Below are positions 42,741-53,693 of a DNA stretch of 64,000 nucleotides, piece after piece (within the stretch, counting starts at the first letter, position 1; each line of letters begins with the position of its first letter). Where the stretch lies: contig NZ_CP108352.1 of the NCBI RefSeq assembly GCF_036237275.1, positions 1,798,001-1,862,000 on the forward strand, written 5' to 3'. The position numbers and the translations under genes are program-made. The DNA is from Streptomyces sp. NBC_01353. Its GTDB lineage: Bacteria > Actinomycetota > Actinomycetes > Streptomycetales > Streptomycetaceae. The notes beneath the pieces are model-generated. The model was not told the DNA's origin, made no database searches, and worked only from the letters and a program-made list of their open reading frames with translations.

Positions 42741-43406
42741 ATGATCAAGAACATGGTGCGGGGCCTGGCCCCGCTCGCGCTGATCCTGTCCCCCCTCGCC
42801 GCGCCCTCCCCGGCGCTGTCCGCGAACGTGGTCCTCTTCCCCGACGCGCTCGCCGACCTCACCGAGGCGGCCGAGAACCCCGCCGGCTACGAGGCGACCG
42901 CCTTCCCCCACTGGAACAAGGGACTCGACCCCGCCGACGGCTGCGACACCCGCGCCGAGGTCCTTCTGGAGGAGGCCGTCGACGCACCGAAGACCGGCCC
43001 CGGCTGCGCGCTCACGGGCGGCAGGTGGACCTCGTACTACGACGGTCAGACCGTCACGGACCCCGCCGCCCTCCGCGTCGACCACGTCGTCTCCCTCAAC
43101 GAGGCCTGGGAGTCCGGCGCCTCCGGCTGGACCGCGGCCCGGCGCGAGAAGTACGCCAACGACCTCGGCTCCCCCGGCACCCTCGCCGCCGTCACCGCCC
43201 GGAGTCAGAAGGACAAGGCCGGCCGCGACCCCGCCGGCTGGGTCCCGTCCTCCTCCACCCAGTACTGCCGCTACGCCGCCGAATGGCTGGGCACCAAGCT
43301 GCGCTGGGGGCTGAGCGCCGACAAGGACGAGGTGGAGGCGCTCAAGCTGTTCGCCGACGGGCCCTGTGAGGAGACGGTCGTGGTCCGCTCGAAGGCCCCT
43401 CGGTGA
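42741..43406 (+). CDS. Secreted HNH (DUF1524) nuclease-like protein
   Basis: Predicted secreted protein of about 221 residues. The signal peptide (MIKNMVRGLAPLALILSPLAAP, in part) leads to a DUF1524-type HNH fold. The core reads DHVVSLNEAWESGASGW, with a later ND (YANDLGS) and AVTARSQKDKAGRDPAGW, matching the D-H...N...K/N pattern of actinomycete extracellular HNH proteins. Four cysteines may form disulfides. Start uncertain (ATG 42741 or 42753, no clear ribosome site). Its 3' end overlaps the convergent MFS gene by 65 bp. It may act as an extracellular nuclease supplying nucleic-acid purines (inference). Confidence 0.82.
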   Translation: MIKNMVRGLAPLALILSPLAAPSPALSANVVLFPDALADLTEAAENPAGYEATAFPHWNKGLDPADGCDTRAEVLLEEAVDAPKTGPGCALTGGRWTSYYDGQTVTDPAALRVDHVVSLNEAWESGASGWTAARREKYANDLGSPGTLAAVTARSQKDKAGRDPAGWVPSSSTQYCRYAAEWLGTKLRWGLSADKDEVEALKLFADGPCEETVVVRSKAPR

Positions 43407-44544
43407 GCACCAGCACCCCACTGACCGCCAGCGAGGCGGCGGCGAGCACCGTCATCGCCACCGCGGGCGAGCTGACCTGGGCGACGGCGCCGGCCAGCGC
43501 CGCGCTCAGCCCCTGGAGCGCCAGCATCCCCGAGGAGTGCAGCCCCAGCGCGTGACCGCTGAGCTCGTCCGGCACGAGGGCCAGCAGCCGCTCCTGGAAC
43601 AGCAGGCTCGCGCTGTAGCCCACGGCGGACACCGTCACCGCCACCAGGGCGAGCGGCAGCCCCGGATCGAGCACGAAGAGCAGGTACGGGGCTGCCAGCA
43701 GCATCTGGAGCGGCGGGCCGAGCCGGGCCCGCCGCTTCCTCGGCAGGAAGCGACCGACGACGGTGTCCCCGGCCAGCATCCCGAGCGCGGCGCAGGCGAA
43801 GAGCAGCCCGGCGCTCTCGGGGGCGTACGGGACGAAGAGCGATTCACAGCCGACGATCAGCCCGTTGGGGACCCAGAGGGCGAGATAGACGAGCCGGCGC
43901 GGGCGCGAGGACCACAGACGCGCGTTGGTACGCCAGGTCTCGGCGGCGGAGGCCCGGCCGGCGGCCCGTGGCTCGCGGCGGGAGAGGCCGAGGCGGGCGA
44001 GGAGCGCCGCGGCGAGGTGGAGGGCGGCGCCGATCAGCAGCGTCCCGCGCGGCGAGAGCGTCGCCACCAGCACCCCGCCGGTCGCGAACCCGGCGATCTG
44101 GCAGACGCCGACGGCCATGTTCATCATCGAGCGGCCTAGCAGATAGCCCTCGCGAGGAAGGATCTCGCCCAGAAGTCCGTAACGCACCCCGCCGCCCACG
44201 GAGCCGACGAGGCCCTGCACGAGCAGCAGCGCGAACACCGCACCCGTCGGCAGCCCGGGAACGGCCTGGGCGGCCGTACCGAGGCCGAAGACCAGCGCGA
44301 TACCGGCCAGTGCTGCGCGCGGCGGCAGCCGGTCGGTGGCCGACAGGAGTGTCGTCGCGCCGAGGACCTGGGCGAGCGCGGGACCGAACAGGGCCAGGGC
44401 GGAGAGGAAGGGTGAGCCCGTCGACCGGAAGACGAGCGTGGCGAGCCCCAGTCCGGCCACCGTCTGGGCCGCGACCTGGACGGACGCCGTGAGGAAGAGC
44501 GGGGTGAACTCCCGTGTACGGAACAGCTCCTGATAGCTACGCAT
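43342..44544 (-). CDS. MFS transporter
   Basis: Major-facilitator protein of 400 residues with about 12 hydrophobic segments. MRSYQELFRTREFTPLFLTA begins the first helix, and the loop motif LLGRSMMNMAVGVCQIAGF and later SAGLLFACAALGMLAGDTVVGR (in part) fit a drug-type MFS. The ATG at 44544 is 60 bp from the divergent ArsR-like regulator, which presumably controls it. Its final 22 codons overlap the convergent HNH gene. Confidence 0.9.
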   Translation of the reverse strand: MRSYQELFRTREFTPLFLTASVQVAAQTVAGLGLATLVFRSTGSPFLSALALFGPALAQVLGATTLLSATDRLPPRAALAGIALVFGLGTAAQAVPGLPTGAVFALLLVQGLVGSVGGGVRYGLLGEILPREGYLLGRSMMNMAVGVCQIAGFATGGVLVATLSPRGTLLIGAALHLAAALLARLGLSRREPRAAGRASAAETWRTNARLWSSRPRRLVYLALWVPNGLIVGCESLFVPYAPESAGLLFACAALGMLAGDTVVGRFLPRKRRARLGPPLQMLLAAPYLLFVLDPGLPLALVAVTVSAVGYSASLLFQERLLALVPDELSGHALGLHSSGMLALQGLSAALAGAVAQVSSPAVAMTVLAAASLAVSGVLVLTEGPSSGPRPSPHRARRRTA

Positions 44545-44604
44545 GGGCCGGAGTCTCCGAGAGCGCGACGGGACGACGGTACTGTTTCGTGGGGAGGCGA
44601 AACC

Positions 44605-45639
44605 ATGGGCTGGTGGCAGATCGACGCCGACGCGCTCGCGGGCAGCCGGTTCCTGGTGTCCCCGCTGGCCGAGACCATCGCCGCGCTGCAGGCGCTGGAC
44701 CTGCCGAAGCCCGCCCACCCGGGCGAGAGCACATGGCTGACGGACCGTCTGCCCGCCTACCGGGCACGGCTCGCGGCCGATCCGCTCGACGCCCTGCTGG
44801 TGCGGGCCGCGCTCGGGACCGCGTGGAACGCGGACTTCGTGACCCCCACCCCGATGGGCGAGGGCGAGCCGTCCTTCGAGGAGGAGCTGGCCCGGATCCG
44901 GGAGACCGCGCCCGCGGCGGCGGTGGCGGATCTGGCGGTCTCGCTGGGCGGTCCGGTCCCCGAGCCGCTGGCTTCGGCGACCGATCTGCCGTACCGGATG
45001 GCGGAGTTGCTCGCCTGGGTGTGGCGGGAGACGGTCCTGCCGACCTGGCCGCGCCGCCGGCGCGTCCTGGAGGCCGATGTGATGGCGCGTACGGCGCGGT
45101 TGACCGCGGGCGGGTGGGCGGCGGCGCTCGACGAGCTGTCCCCGGGGCGGACGCGCTGGCTGGGCGAGGGTCGGCTGCAGGTCAACACCCGTGACTTCCC
45201 ACCGAGATCGGTCGCCGGCGGGCGGCTGTTCTTCGTGCCGGTGACACCGAGCCGGGGATGGGTGTCGTGGGAGGGTACGGAGCGCTTCGCCATCGTCTAC
45301 CCCTGCGTGGGTGCTCTGGCCGGCGCGGAGGGCCCGGCCGTTCCCGAGGCGCTCGGCGTCCTCCTGGGGAGTGCGCGTGCCGGGGTGCTCGTACGGCTCG
45401 AATCCCCCAAGTCCACCAGCCAGTTGGTGGCGCTGACGGGGCAGGGGCTCGGCTCGGTGGGGCGGCATCTGAAGGTGCTGCTCGACGCCCGTCTCGTACG
45501 GCGGAGGCGGGCGGGGAGGTCCGTCCTCTACGACTGGACGGAGGCGGGGGCGACGCTGGTGCGGGCGCAGGGCGTACGGACGTGGAGCGGCCCCCGCTCC
45601 GGTGCTCTCGGAGCGGGGGCCGTCACCTCTGGCGACTGA
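44605..45639 (+). CDS. ArsR-like winged-helix regulator with DUF5937-type N-terminus
   Basis: A 344-residue regulator with an unusual long N-terminal domain (WWQIDADALAGSRFLVSPL ... LDELSPGRTRWLGEGRLQV, in part) and a C-terminal ArsR-type winged helix (STSQLVALTGQGLGSVGRHLK, in part, then LVRRRRAGRSVLYDWT). The pattern is common in actinomycetes beside a divergent MFS gene, which it probably represses. GGGGAGG lies 8 nt before the ATG. Its 3' end contains the hairpin at 45588-45622 and abuts the gcl stop with no gap. Confidence 0.88.
   Translation: MGWWQIDADALAGSRFLVSPLAETIAALQALDLPKPAHPGESTWLTDRLPAYRARLAADPLDALLVRAALGTAWNADFVTPTPMGEGEPSFEEELARIRETAPAAAVADLAVSLGGPVPEPLASATDLPYRMAELLAWVWRETVLPTWPRRRRVLEADVMARTARLTAGGWAAALDELSPGRTRWLGEGRLQVNTRDFPPRSVAGGRLFFVPVTPSRGWVSWEGTERFAIVYPCVGALAGAEGPAVPEALGVLLGSARAGVLVRLESPKSTSQLVALTGQGLGSVGRHLKVLLDARLVRRRRAGRSVLYDWTEAGATLVRAQGVRTWSGPRSGALGAGAVTSGD
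45588..45622. terminator. Bidirectional terminator inside the regulator's 3' end
   Basis: CGGCCCCCGCTCC (45588-45600) pairs perfectly with GGAGCGGGGGCCG (45610-45622), with a 9-nt loop. It serves the convergent regulator and gcl genes although it lies in coding sequence. Confidence 0.75.
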
Positions 45640-47427
<1,788 letters not shown>

Positions 47428-47484
47428 GGGAGGGCTCCTGCTTCGGCCAGGCGGAAACAGGTCGCCCACCATCTCGGCGGCTGT

Positions 47485-47520
47485 TTCCGTATTGCGGAAG
47501 TATTGTTCTACTATGTGGAA
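47485..47520. promoter_or_regulatory. Tandem AllR-type operators before gcl
   Basis: TTCCG-TATTG-CGGAA (47485-47499) is a perfect arm palindrome. TTCTA-CTATG-TGGAA (47506-47520) has one mismatch. The spacing is again exactly 21 bp. Confidence 0.75.
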
Positions 47521-47638
47521 GCAATGTAGGTCGGGGGGTCGAGAGCCGTCAAGGGACCGGGGTCGGACGTTGGCCGAAGTCCCTCCCCTCCCGTGGCGGA
47601 TTGGTGGACGATGGGGGCGGGAAGACAGGGGGTTCGGC

Positions 47639-48802
47639 GTGGGGTTCGGTGTGGGTGAGTCGGTACCGGTGCGCTGCCCGGAATGCCTCCGTACGCAGCC
47701 GTACGCAGCGCCGGTCTTCCCGTGCGCCTGCGGGACGCCGGTGGTGCCACCGGTGATCCCCGGGGCGACGGGTGAGCCGGTCACGCACCGCAACTGGACG
47801 GACGAATGGGTCGCGGTGCGCTGTGTCGCCTGCGGCCGCGTGGACGAATGGCCCCACCCGGAGCTGGGCTGCACCTGCGGCACGGTCCTCCGCGTCCAGG
47901 TCCGCGAGCCGGGCTTCGGCGACGGCGGTTCACTGCCGGGCACGCCAGGGCCTGTACGGGCGCTTCCGGGACAGCCCGGGCCCGGGCGGGTCACCCCGTG
48001 GCCGCCGAACCCGGGCCTGAAGGACGGACGCGCGAACACCACGGCCACCGACGCGACACCCGGCGCGCTCGGCCCTGACGGCCGCCCCGACCCCGGGGCG
48101 CAGCGAGGCGGTACGGACACCGGTCACCGCGCCGAGCCACAGGCCGGCGACCCGCCAGACGCAAGCGCCGGTGAGGCGACGGGCGGCGTCGAGCCGGGCG
48201 CGGCCCCGGGGCCGCCCCTGACCGCCGGGACGGACGACGCGGCGCCGGCCGCGGGCGTATGGACCGGCGACACCCCGGAGCGCGATCTCCGCGACGACTC
48301 GGAGGGCGACCTCCACGACGTCGCGAGCCACGGCCTCGGAGCCGGACGGAGTCGGTCGTTCACCGAGCGTTACCCCGCGCACATCCCGCTGCCGCCGACC
48401 GCCCCGCACCCTGCGGCGCCGAGGCCCTCGTTCCGGCCCGTGACCATCCGTACCGCCCGGGACGCGGTGGCCGCGTCCGCCGGGTATCTGCGCTGGCTCG
48501 GGTTCCGGAACGTCGTCCAGCCCGAGGAGCGGACCGCGTCCGGGGTCGACCTCCGAGCGCCCGGGCTCGTCGCCCAGGTCGACCCGAGCACCCGCCCCGC
48601 CGCGCTGCGGGCGGTCGAATGCCTCTGGCTGAACGGGCTCAGCAGCTCGTCCGTGAGCGTCTTCTTCTCCCTCGCCGGCTACACCCCCGACGCCCGCTCC
48701 CGCGCCGACGAGCTCGGCATCCCGCTCTTCGTCCTCGACCTCACGGGAACGCCTCAGCCGGTGAACACCCCGGCGGACGAGCTGATCACCACCGGCGCCT
48801 GA
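47639..48802 (+). CDS. Twin zinc-ribbon protein with degenerate Mrr-like endonuclease domain
   Basis: A 387-residue protein from the GTG at 47639 (AGGGGG upstream). Residues about 10-85 hold two zinc ribbons (CPEC ... CACG; CVAC ... CTCG). A long disordered Pro/Gly/Asp-rich linker follows (about 95-245). The C-terminal 120 residues ([19 protein letters not shown], then [39 protein letters not shown] in part) match the Mrr restriction-endonuclease fold: D in GVDLR, Q in AQV, and the FF..GYT..A...A strand-helix. However, the expected catalytic Lys after AQV is Asp. DNA binding or a degenerate nuclease is likely; function is unproven. Confidence 0.72.
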   Translation: MGFGVGESVPVRCPECLRTQPYAAPVFPCACGTPVVPPVIPGATGEPVTHRNWTDEWVAVRCVACGRVDEWPHPELGCTCGTVLRVQVREPGFGDGGSLPGTPGPVRALPGQPGPGRVTPWPPNPGLKDGRANTTATDATPGALGPDGRPDPGAQRGGTDTGHRAEPQAGDPPDASAGEATGGVEPGAAPGPPLTAGTDDAAPAAGVWTGDTPERDLRDDSEGDLHDVASHGLGAGRSRSFTERYPAHIPLPPTAPHPAAPRPSFRPVTIRTARDAVAASAGYLRWLGFRNVVQPEERTASGVDLRAPGLVAQVDPSTRPAALRAVECLWLNGLSSSSVSVFFSLAGYTPDARSRADELGIPLFVLDLTGTPQPVNTPADELITTGA

Positions 48803-48916
48803 GGCTTCAGCGACGGGCCGGCGGTCGGGAAGACCTCAAAAGAACCTCAGATTTCAGCCATTCGCGCGTGATGATCACGCTCTCACGGGCACAACACCCT
48901 CGGGGGGTGGGGCGTC

Positions 48917-49741
48917 ATGGGGGCGGATACCTGGTGGTACATCGGTGCGTCTTGCGCACAACTGCTGGCGGCACTCGCGCTGTTGCGAACCCGCAGCCCC
49001 GGGCGGACCGAACTCGCCCCGCAGGCACTGGCGTTGCTCCGTGGTGGGCGGCGGGCCGTCGTGGTCGTGGCGCTCGTCGCGCTGCACCAGCGCGGCGCCG
49101 TGGCCGCCGGCCGGAAGGGCACGATTCGGGCCAACGGCGGACCCGGCCGGACCCGCGATCCGGTCCAGCTGGGGGTGCACGGTTCGCTGCGGCGGGCGCT
49201 GGGCATACGAGTGCTGGCCTCCCAGCCCAGGGCGCGGCGGGCCATCGACGCGCTGCGCGCCGAGCTGGGCCGGGCGGGGCTCCTCCGCCCGTACGGTCGG
49301 CTGCTCGTCGCCCGGGCGCTGCTGGCCTGCGCGGCGGCGACGGTGGCGACGGGCCTGCTGATCACGCGCCCGTCCGGCGCCGAGCTCGCCCTGGCGCTCG
49401 GCCTCGGAGCCGTACCGACCGTCGCCGCACTCGCCCTGCTGTTCCTCCCGCCCACGACCCGCGCCGCCCGACGGCTGCTGGCCGGGCTGCGGGAGCGGCA
49501 CCCGCTGCCCGCGCATCGTCGCGAGGTGACGGACGGCAATCTGGTCCTGCTGTACGTCGCCCTCTACGGCGACCCGGCGCTCGCCCTCTTCCTGCCGCGC
49601 TTCTCGCGCGACGGTGGACTGCTGGGCCAGGGCGGCGGGACGGACGGCTACGCCACCGGGCGTGGCTGGTTCGGTGGTGGCGGCGACAGCTCCTGGAGCG
49701 CGGGCGAGGCAGGCGGCGGAGGGGGCGGCGGCTCGGACTGA
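48917..49741 (+). CDS. TIGR04222-type membrane protein with Gly-rich tail
   Basis: A 274-residue protein with the TIGR04222 pattern: short N-terminal segment (YIGASCAQLLAALALL), the cytoplasmic LAPQALALLRGGRRAVVVVALVALHQRGAV region (in part), two central membrane helices (ARALLACAAATVATGLL; LALGLGAVPTVAALALLFL) and a C-terminal glycine-rich low-complexity tail (GGGTDGYATGRGWFGGGGDS, in part). Function is unknown in the family. Confidence 0.82.
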   Translation: MGADTWWYIGASCAQLLAALALLRTRSPGRTELAPQALALLRGGRRAVVVVALVALHQRGAVAAGRKGTIRANGGPGRTRDPVQLGVHGSLRRALGIRVLASQPRARRAIDALRAELGRAGLLRPYGRLLVARALLACAAATVATGLLITRPSGAELALALGLGAVPTVAALALLFLPPTTRAARRLLAGLRERHPLPAHRREVTDGNLVLLYVALYGDPALALFLPRFSRDGGLLGQGGGTDGYATGRGWFGGGGDSSWSAGEAGGGGGGGSD

Positions 49742-49760
49742 GCTCGCGCCATACTGGACC

Positions 49761-50294
49761 ATGCGCATCCGAGCGGCCGCACCGGCCGAACTCCCGCTGC
49801 TCCAGGACATCGAGCGGGCCGCGGGCGAACCTTTCCGTTCCTTCGGCATGGCGGTCATCGCCGACGACGAGCCCCTGCCGCTGGACGTCCTGGACGGCTA
49901 CCGACGGGCCGGCCGGGCCTGGGTGGCCGTCGACGAGACAGACCGCCCGATGGCGTACCTGCTGACGGACACCGTCGACGGGGCCGCCCACATCGAGCAG
50001 GTGTCGGTGCACCCGGCCGCCGCCCGCCGGGGCATCGGCCGCCTGCTCATCGAGCATCTGGCGGCGAGCGCGGCCGAGCAGGGGCTGACCGCGCTGACCC
50101 TGACGACCTTCACCGAGGTTCCTTGGAACGCGCCGTACTACACGCGCCTCGGTTTCCGTCCCCTCGCCGAGTCCGACCCGGACCTCACCGCCGGGCTGCG
50201 CGCCATCCAGCGGGCCGAGGCCGCCCACGGTCTGGCGACCTGGCCCCGGGTCTGCATGCGGCGCGAACTGGTGGCCGTCCGCCCCTCCGCGTAG
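49761..50294 (+). CDS. GNAT-family N-acetyltransferase
   Basis: Acetyl-CoA-dependent transferase of 177 residues. The acetyl-CoA loop is HPAAARRGIGRLLIEH (R/Q-x-x-G-x-G/A pattern), and TTFTEVPWNAPYYTRLGFRPL (in part) is the usual motif B/C region. ATG at 49761. It follows the TIGR04222 gene by 19 bp and may be co-transcribed. Substrate unknown. Confidence 0.9.
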   Translation: MRIRAAAPAELPLLQDIERAAGEPFRSFGMAVIADDEPLPLDVLDGYRRAGRAWVAVDETDRPMAYLLTDTVDGAAHIEQVSVHPAAARRGIGRLLIEHLAASAAEQGLTALTLTTFTEVPWNAPYYTRLGFRPLAESDPDLTAGLRAIQRAEAAHGLATWPRVCMRRELVAVRPSA

Positions 50295-50356
50295 CGCTGG
50301 GGGCAGCCGTCCCCCTCCGCGTAACGCCGGCGTGGCCGTCTACCCCTCCCCGTAGC
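50282..50356. repeat. 30/31-bp spaced copies of CCCCTCCGCGTA at a convergent junction
   Basis: CCCCTCCGCGTAGCGC at 50282 (holding the GNAT stop TAG), CCCCTCCGCGTAACGC at 50312 and CCCCTCCCCGTAGCGC at 50343 (inside the 3' end of the convergent ligase gene) are related copies. The array thus links the ends of the two genes. Confidence 0.82.
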
Positions 50357-51929
50357 GCTGCCTCAGCTCCACCTTCCGTACCTTGCCGCTCACCGTCATC
50401 GGGAACTCTCCGAGGATCTCCACCCGGCGCGGGATCTTGTAGTGCGCGAGACGGTCGCGGCAGTACGCCGTGATGTCGTCCAGGCTCGGCGGGTCGGCGG
50501 GGTCGCGCGGGATCACGCAGGCCAGGATCTCCTCGCCGTAGCGGGCGTCGGGGACACCGACGACCTGGACGTCGGCGATCTTCTCGTGCCCGTAGAGGAA
50601 CTCCTCGATCTCGCGCGGGTACACGTTCTCCCCACCGCGGATGATCATGTCCTTGATACGGCCGACGATCTGGACATAGCCGTCCTCGCGCATCACCGCC
50701 AGGTCGCCGGTGTGCATCCAGCGGCCGGCGTCGACGGCCTCGGCGGTCTTCTCGGGCTCGTTCCAGTAGCCGAGCATCACGCTGTAGCCGCGGGTGCACA
50801 GCTCTCCGGCGGTCCCGCGCTCCACCGTGAGACCGGTGCCCGGGTCGACGATCTTCACCTCGACGTGCGGCATCACCCGCCCGACCGTGCCGGTACGGCG
50901 CTCCAGGTCGTCGTCACGCCGGGTCTGGGTGGAGACGGGCGACGTCTCGGTCATGCCGTAACAGATCGACACCTCGGCCATGTTCATCTCGGCGACGACC
51001 CGCTTCATCACTTCCACCGGGCACGGCGAGCCCGCCATGATCCCGGTGCGCAGCGTGGAGAGGTCGTACGCGGCGAAGTCGGGGAGGTTGAGCTCGGCGA
51101 TGAACATCGTCGGTACGCCGTACAGCGACGTGCACCGCTCCTCCTGGACCGCGCGGAGGGTGGCCGCGGGGTCGAAGGACGGCGCGGGGATCACCATGCA
51201 GGCGCCGTGCGAGGTCGCCGCCAGGTTTCCCATCACCATGCCGAAACAGTGGTAGAAGGGGACCGGGATACAGATCCGGTCCTGCTCGGTGTAGGCGATC
51301 ATCTCGCCCACGAAGTAGCCGTTGTTGAGGATGTTGTGGTGCGAGAGGGTCGCACCCTTGGGGAAACCCGTGGTCCCCGAGGTGTACTGGATGTTGACCG
51401 GCTCGTCGCAGGACAGCTCCGCCGGGCGCAGTTCGCCCGCCGTACGGGAGATCAGCTCGTCCCAGCTCGGGTCCCCGATGAAGACGACCTCCCTCAACTC
51501 CGGGCAGCTGCCACGGACTTGCTCGGCCATCGCCCGGTAGTCGCTCGTCTTGTGCGCGAGCGTGGCGAAGAGCAGGGAGATGCCCGCCTGCTTGAGCACA
51601 TACTCCAACTCATGGGCGCGGTAGGCCGGGTTGATGTTCACCATGACGGCGCCGATGCGGGCGGTCGCGTACTGGACGAGCACCCACTCGGCGCAGTTCA
51701 CCGCCCAGATCCCCACCCGGTCGCCCTTGACGACCCCACTGCCGAGCAACGCGTCCGCCAACTTCTCGACATCCGCGCCGAATTGGGCGTAGGTCCAGCG
51801 GCGCCCGGTCGGCACGTCGACGAGCGCCTCCCGCTCCGGCCAGACCGCGACGGCCCGGTCCAGGTTGGCCCCGATCGTGTCCCCGAGCAGCTCGGTGGGG
51901 CTCGCGCCGTGCGTGTACGACAGACTCAT
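50340..51929 (-). CDS. Fatty-acyl-CoA synthetase (AMP-forming, FadD-like)
   Basis: ANL-superfamily ligase of 529 residues. The P-loop is [16 protein letters not shown], the A5 region is [10 protein letters not shown], the A7 region [11 protein letters not shown] ... HTGDLAVM, and the catalytic Lys near the C-terminus is in [15 protein letters not shown]. It resembles FadD35/medium-chain acyl-CoA synthetases. Its ATG overlaps the stop of the upstream synthetase gene by 4 bp, so two acyl-activating enzymes form an operon. The chain-length specificity is unknown. Confidence 0.93.
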   Translation of the reverse strand: MSLSYTHGASPTELLGDTIGANLDRAVAVWPEREALVDVPTGRRWTYAQFGADVEKLADALLGSGVVKGDRVGIWAVNCAEWVLVQYATARIGAVMVNINPAYRAHELEYVLKQAGISLLFATLAHKTSDYRAMAEQVRGSCPELREVVFIGDPSWDELISRTAGELRPAELSCDEPVNIQYTSGTTGFPKGATLSHHNILNNGYFVGEMIAYTEQDRICIPVPFYHCFGMVMGNLAATSHGACMVIPAPSFDPAATLRAVQEERCTSLYGVPTMFIAELNLPDFAAYDLSTLRTGIMAGSPCPVEVMKRVVAEMNMAEVSICYGMTETSPVSTQTRRDDDLERRTGTVGRVMPHVEVKIVDPGTGLTVERGTAGELCTRGYSVMLGYWNEPEKTAEAVDAGRWMHTGDLAVMREDGYVQIVGRIKDMIIRGGENVYPREIEEFLYGHEKIADVQVVGVPDARYGEEILACVIPRDPADPPSLDDITAYCRDRLAHYKIPRRVEILGEFPMTVSGKVRKVELRQRYGEG

Positions 51930-53602
51930 CCCAGGTCCCCCTCGGCGTACTCGATGCCCTCGCCCTTCGCCGTACGCTCGCGCAGCTCGATCCGGCGGAT
52001 CTTCCCCGAGACCGTCTTCGGCAGCTCGGCGAACTCGATGCGCCGTACCCGCTTGTACGGGGCGAGCACCGCGCGCGAGTGCGCGAAGAGCGCCTTCGCC
52101 GTCTCCTCGCCCGGCTCCCAGCCCTCCGCGAGGACGACGTACGCCTTCGGAACCGCGAGCCGCAGCGGGTCCGGGGCCGGGACGACCGCCGCCTCGGCCA
52201 CCGCCTCGTGCTCCAGGAGCGCGCTCTCCAGCTCGAACGGCGAGATCTTGTAGTCGGATGCCTTGAAGACGTCGTCGGCGCGCCCGATGTAGGTGATGTA
52301 GCCCTCGACGTCGCGGGAGCCGATGTCGCCGGTGCGGTAGTAGCCGCCGGCCATCGCCTCGGCCGTACGCTCCGGGTCGCCGTGGTAGCCGGTCATCAGG
52401 CCCACCGGATCGGTGGACAGGTCGAGACAGATCTCGCCCTCCTCGACGTCCGCCGCCCCGCTGACGGGATCCACCAGCGTCACCCGGAAGCCGGGGCTCG
52501 GCCGCCCCATGGAGCCCTCCTTGAGGCGCTGGCCGGGGCTGTTGGAGACCTGGACGGCGGTCTCGGTCTGGCCGAAGCCGTCCCGGATGGTGACGCCCCA
52601 GGCCCTGCGCACGGACTCGATGACCTCGGGGTTGAGCGGCTCGCCGGCCGCGACGACCTCGCGCGGCGGGTTCTTCAGCTGGGTCAGATCGGCCTGGATC
52701 AGCATCCGCCAGACGGTCGGCGGGGCGCAGAAGCTGGTGACGCCGTTGCGCTCCATCTCCTTCATGAGACGGGCCGGGTCGAAGCGGGTGTAGTTGTGGA
52801 TGAAGACCGTCGCCTCGGCGTTCCACGGGGCGAAGAGGTTGGACCAGGCGTGCTTGGCCCAGCCCGGCGAGGAGATGTTCAGATGCACGTCGCCGGGCTT
52901 GAGGCCGATCCAGTACATGGTGGCCAGATGGCCGATGGGGTACGAGGTGTGGGTGTGCTCGACGAGCTTGGGCCGGGCGGTCGTACCGGAGGTGAAGTAC
53001 AGCATCAGCGGGTCGTCGGCGTGGGTCACGCCGTCCGGCTCGAAGGTGTCGGACGCGTCGTACGCCTCCTCGTACGAGAGCCAGCCCGCCCGCTCACCGC
53101 CGACGACGATCCGGGTGTACTCCCCCGGTACGTCCTCGAACTTGGCGGTGTCCTCGGCGCGCACGATCACATGCCGTGCCCGGCCGCGCTCGACGCGGTC
53201 CCGCAGGTCGGCGGGGCCGAGCAGTGGGGTGGCCGGGATGACGACGGCGCGCAGCTTCATGGCGGCGAGCGCGGTCTCCCACAGCTCGGCCTGGTTGCCG
53301 AGCATGACGATGATCCGGTCACCGGCCCGAACGCCCCGGTCGCGCAGCCAGTTGGCGGCCCGGTCGGAGCGGGCGGACATCTCGGCGAAGCTCACCCTGG
53401 TCTCGGTGCCGTCCTCCTCGACGATGTGGAGGGCGGTCCTGTCGTTGCCGGCCGCGAAGACGTCGAACCACTCCAGGGCCCAGTTGAACCGGTCCGGACG
53501 GGGCCAGGCGAAGCCCTCGTAGGCCGTCCCGTAGTCCTCGCGGTGCTGGAGCAGGAAGTCGCGGGCGGCGCGGAACCTCTCCGTCGCGGTGGTAGCCGTC
53601 AT
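51926..53602 (-). CDS. AMP-dependent acyl-CoA synthetase (medium-chain/ACSM-like)
   Basis: A 558-residue ANL ligase with [20 protein letters not shown] (in part), [35 protein letters not shown] (in part) and the catalytic-Lys block [16 protein letters not shown]. The long N-terminal segment ending [25 protein letters not shown] (in part) is typical of ACSM/acetyl-CoA synthetase-like enzymes. The ATG at 53602 faces a GAF-LuxR regulator gene across 91 bp. A regulator of that type commonly controls such synthetase operons (inference). Confidence 0.93.
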   Translation of the reverse strand: MTATTATERFRAARDFLLQHREDYGTAYEGFAWPRPDRFNWALEWFDVFAAGNDRTALHIVEEDGTETRVSFAEMSARSDRAANWLRDRGVRAGDRIIVMLGNQAELWETALAAMKLRAVVIPATPLLGPADLRDRVERGRARHVIVRAEDTAKFEDVPGEYTRIVVGGERAGWLSYEEAYDASDTFEPDGVTHADDPLMLYFTSGTTARPKLVEHTHTSYPIGHLATMYWIGLKPGDVHLNISSPGWAKHAWSNLFAPWNAEATVFIHNYTRFDPARLMKEMERNGVTSFCAPPTVWRMLIQADLTQLKNPPREVVAAGEPLNPEVIESVRRAWGVTIRDGFGQTETAVQVSNSPGQRLKEGSMGRPSPGFRVTLVDPVSGAADVEEGEICLDLSTDPVGLMTGYHGDPERTAEAMAGGYYRTGDIGSRDVEGYITYIGRADDVFKASDYKISPFELESALLEHEAVAEAAVVPAPDPLRLAVPKAYVVLAEGWEPGEETAKALFAHSRAVLAPYKRVRRIEFAELPKTVSGKIRRIELRERTAKGEGIEYAEGDLG

Positions 53603-53663
53603 GTGTCCTCCTCGTTGCGGGACCGGTCACGGACATCGTGTAATCAGTGACCCAGGTCTCACT

Positions 53664-53679
53664 ACCCCCGTTCGGGGGT
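53664..53679. promoter_or_regulatory. Palindrome ACCCCCG-TT-CGGGGGT in the divergent promoter
   Basis: A perfect 7-bp-arm palindrome lies one base before the AAGGAG ribosome site of the LuxR-type gene and 62 bp from the synthetase start. It could be the regulator's operator for both directions, or a hairpin controlling its translation. Confidence 0.55.
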
Positions 53680-53693
53680 GAAGGAGTGGTCGC

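Noticed and set aside
50442-53650. Long plus-strand frames opposite the acyl-CoA synthetases
   Set aside because: Low-complexity shadow translations; the minus strand carries all ANL motifs.
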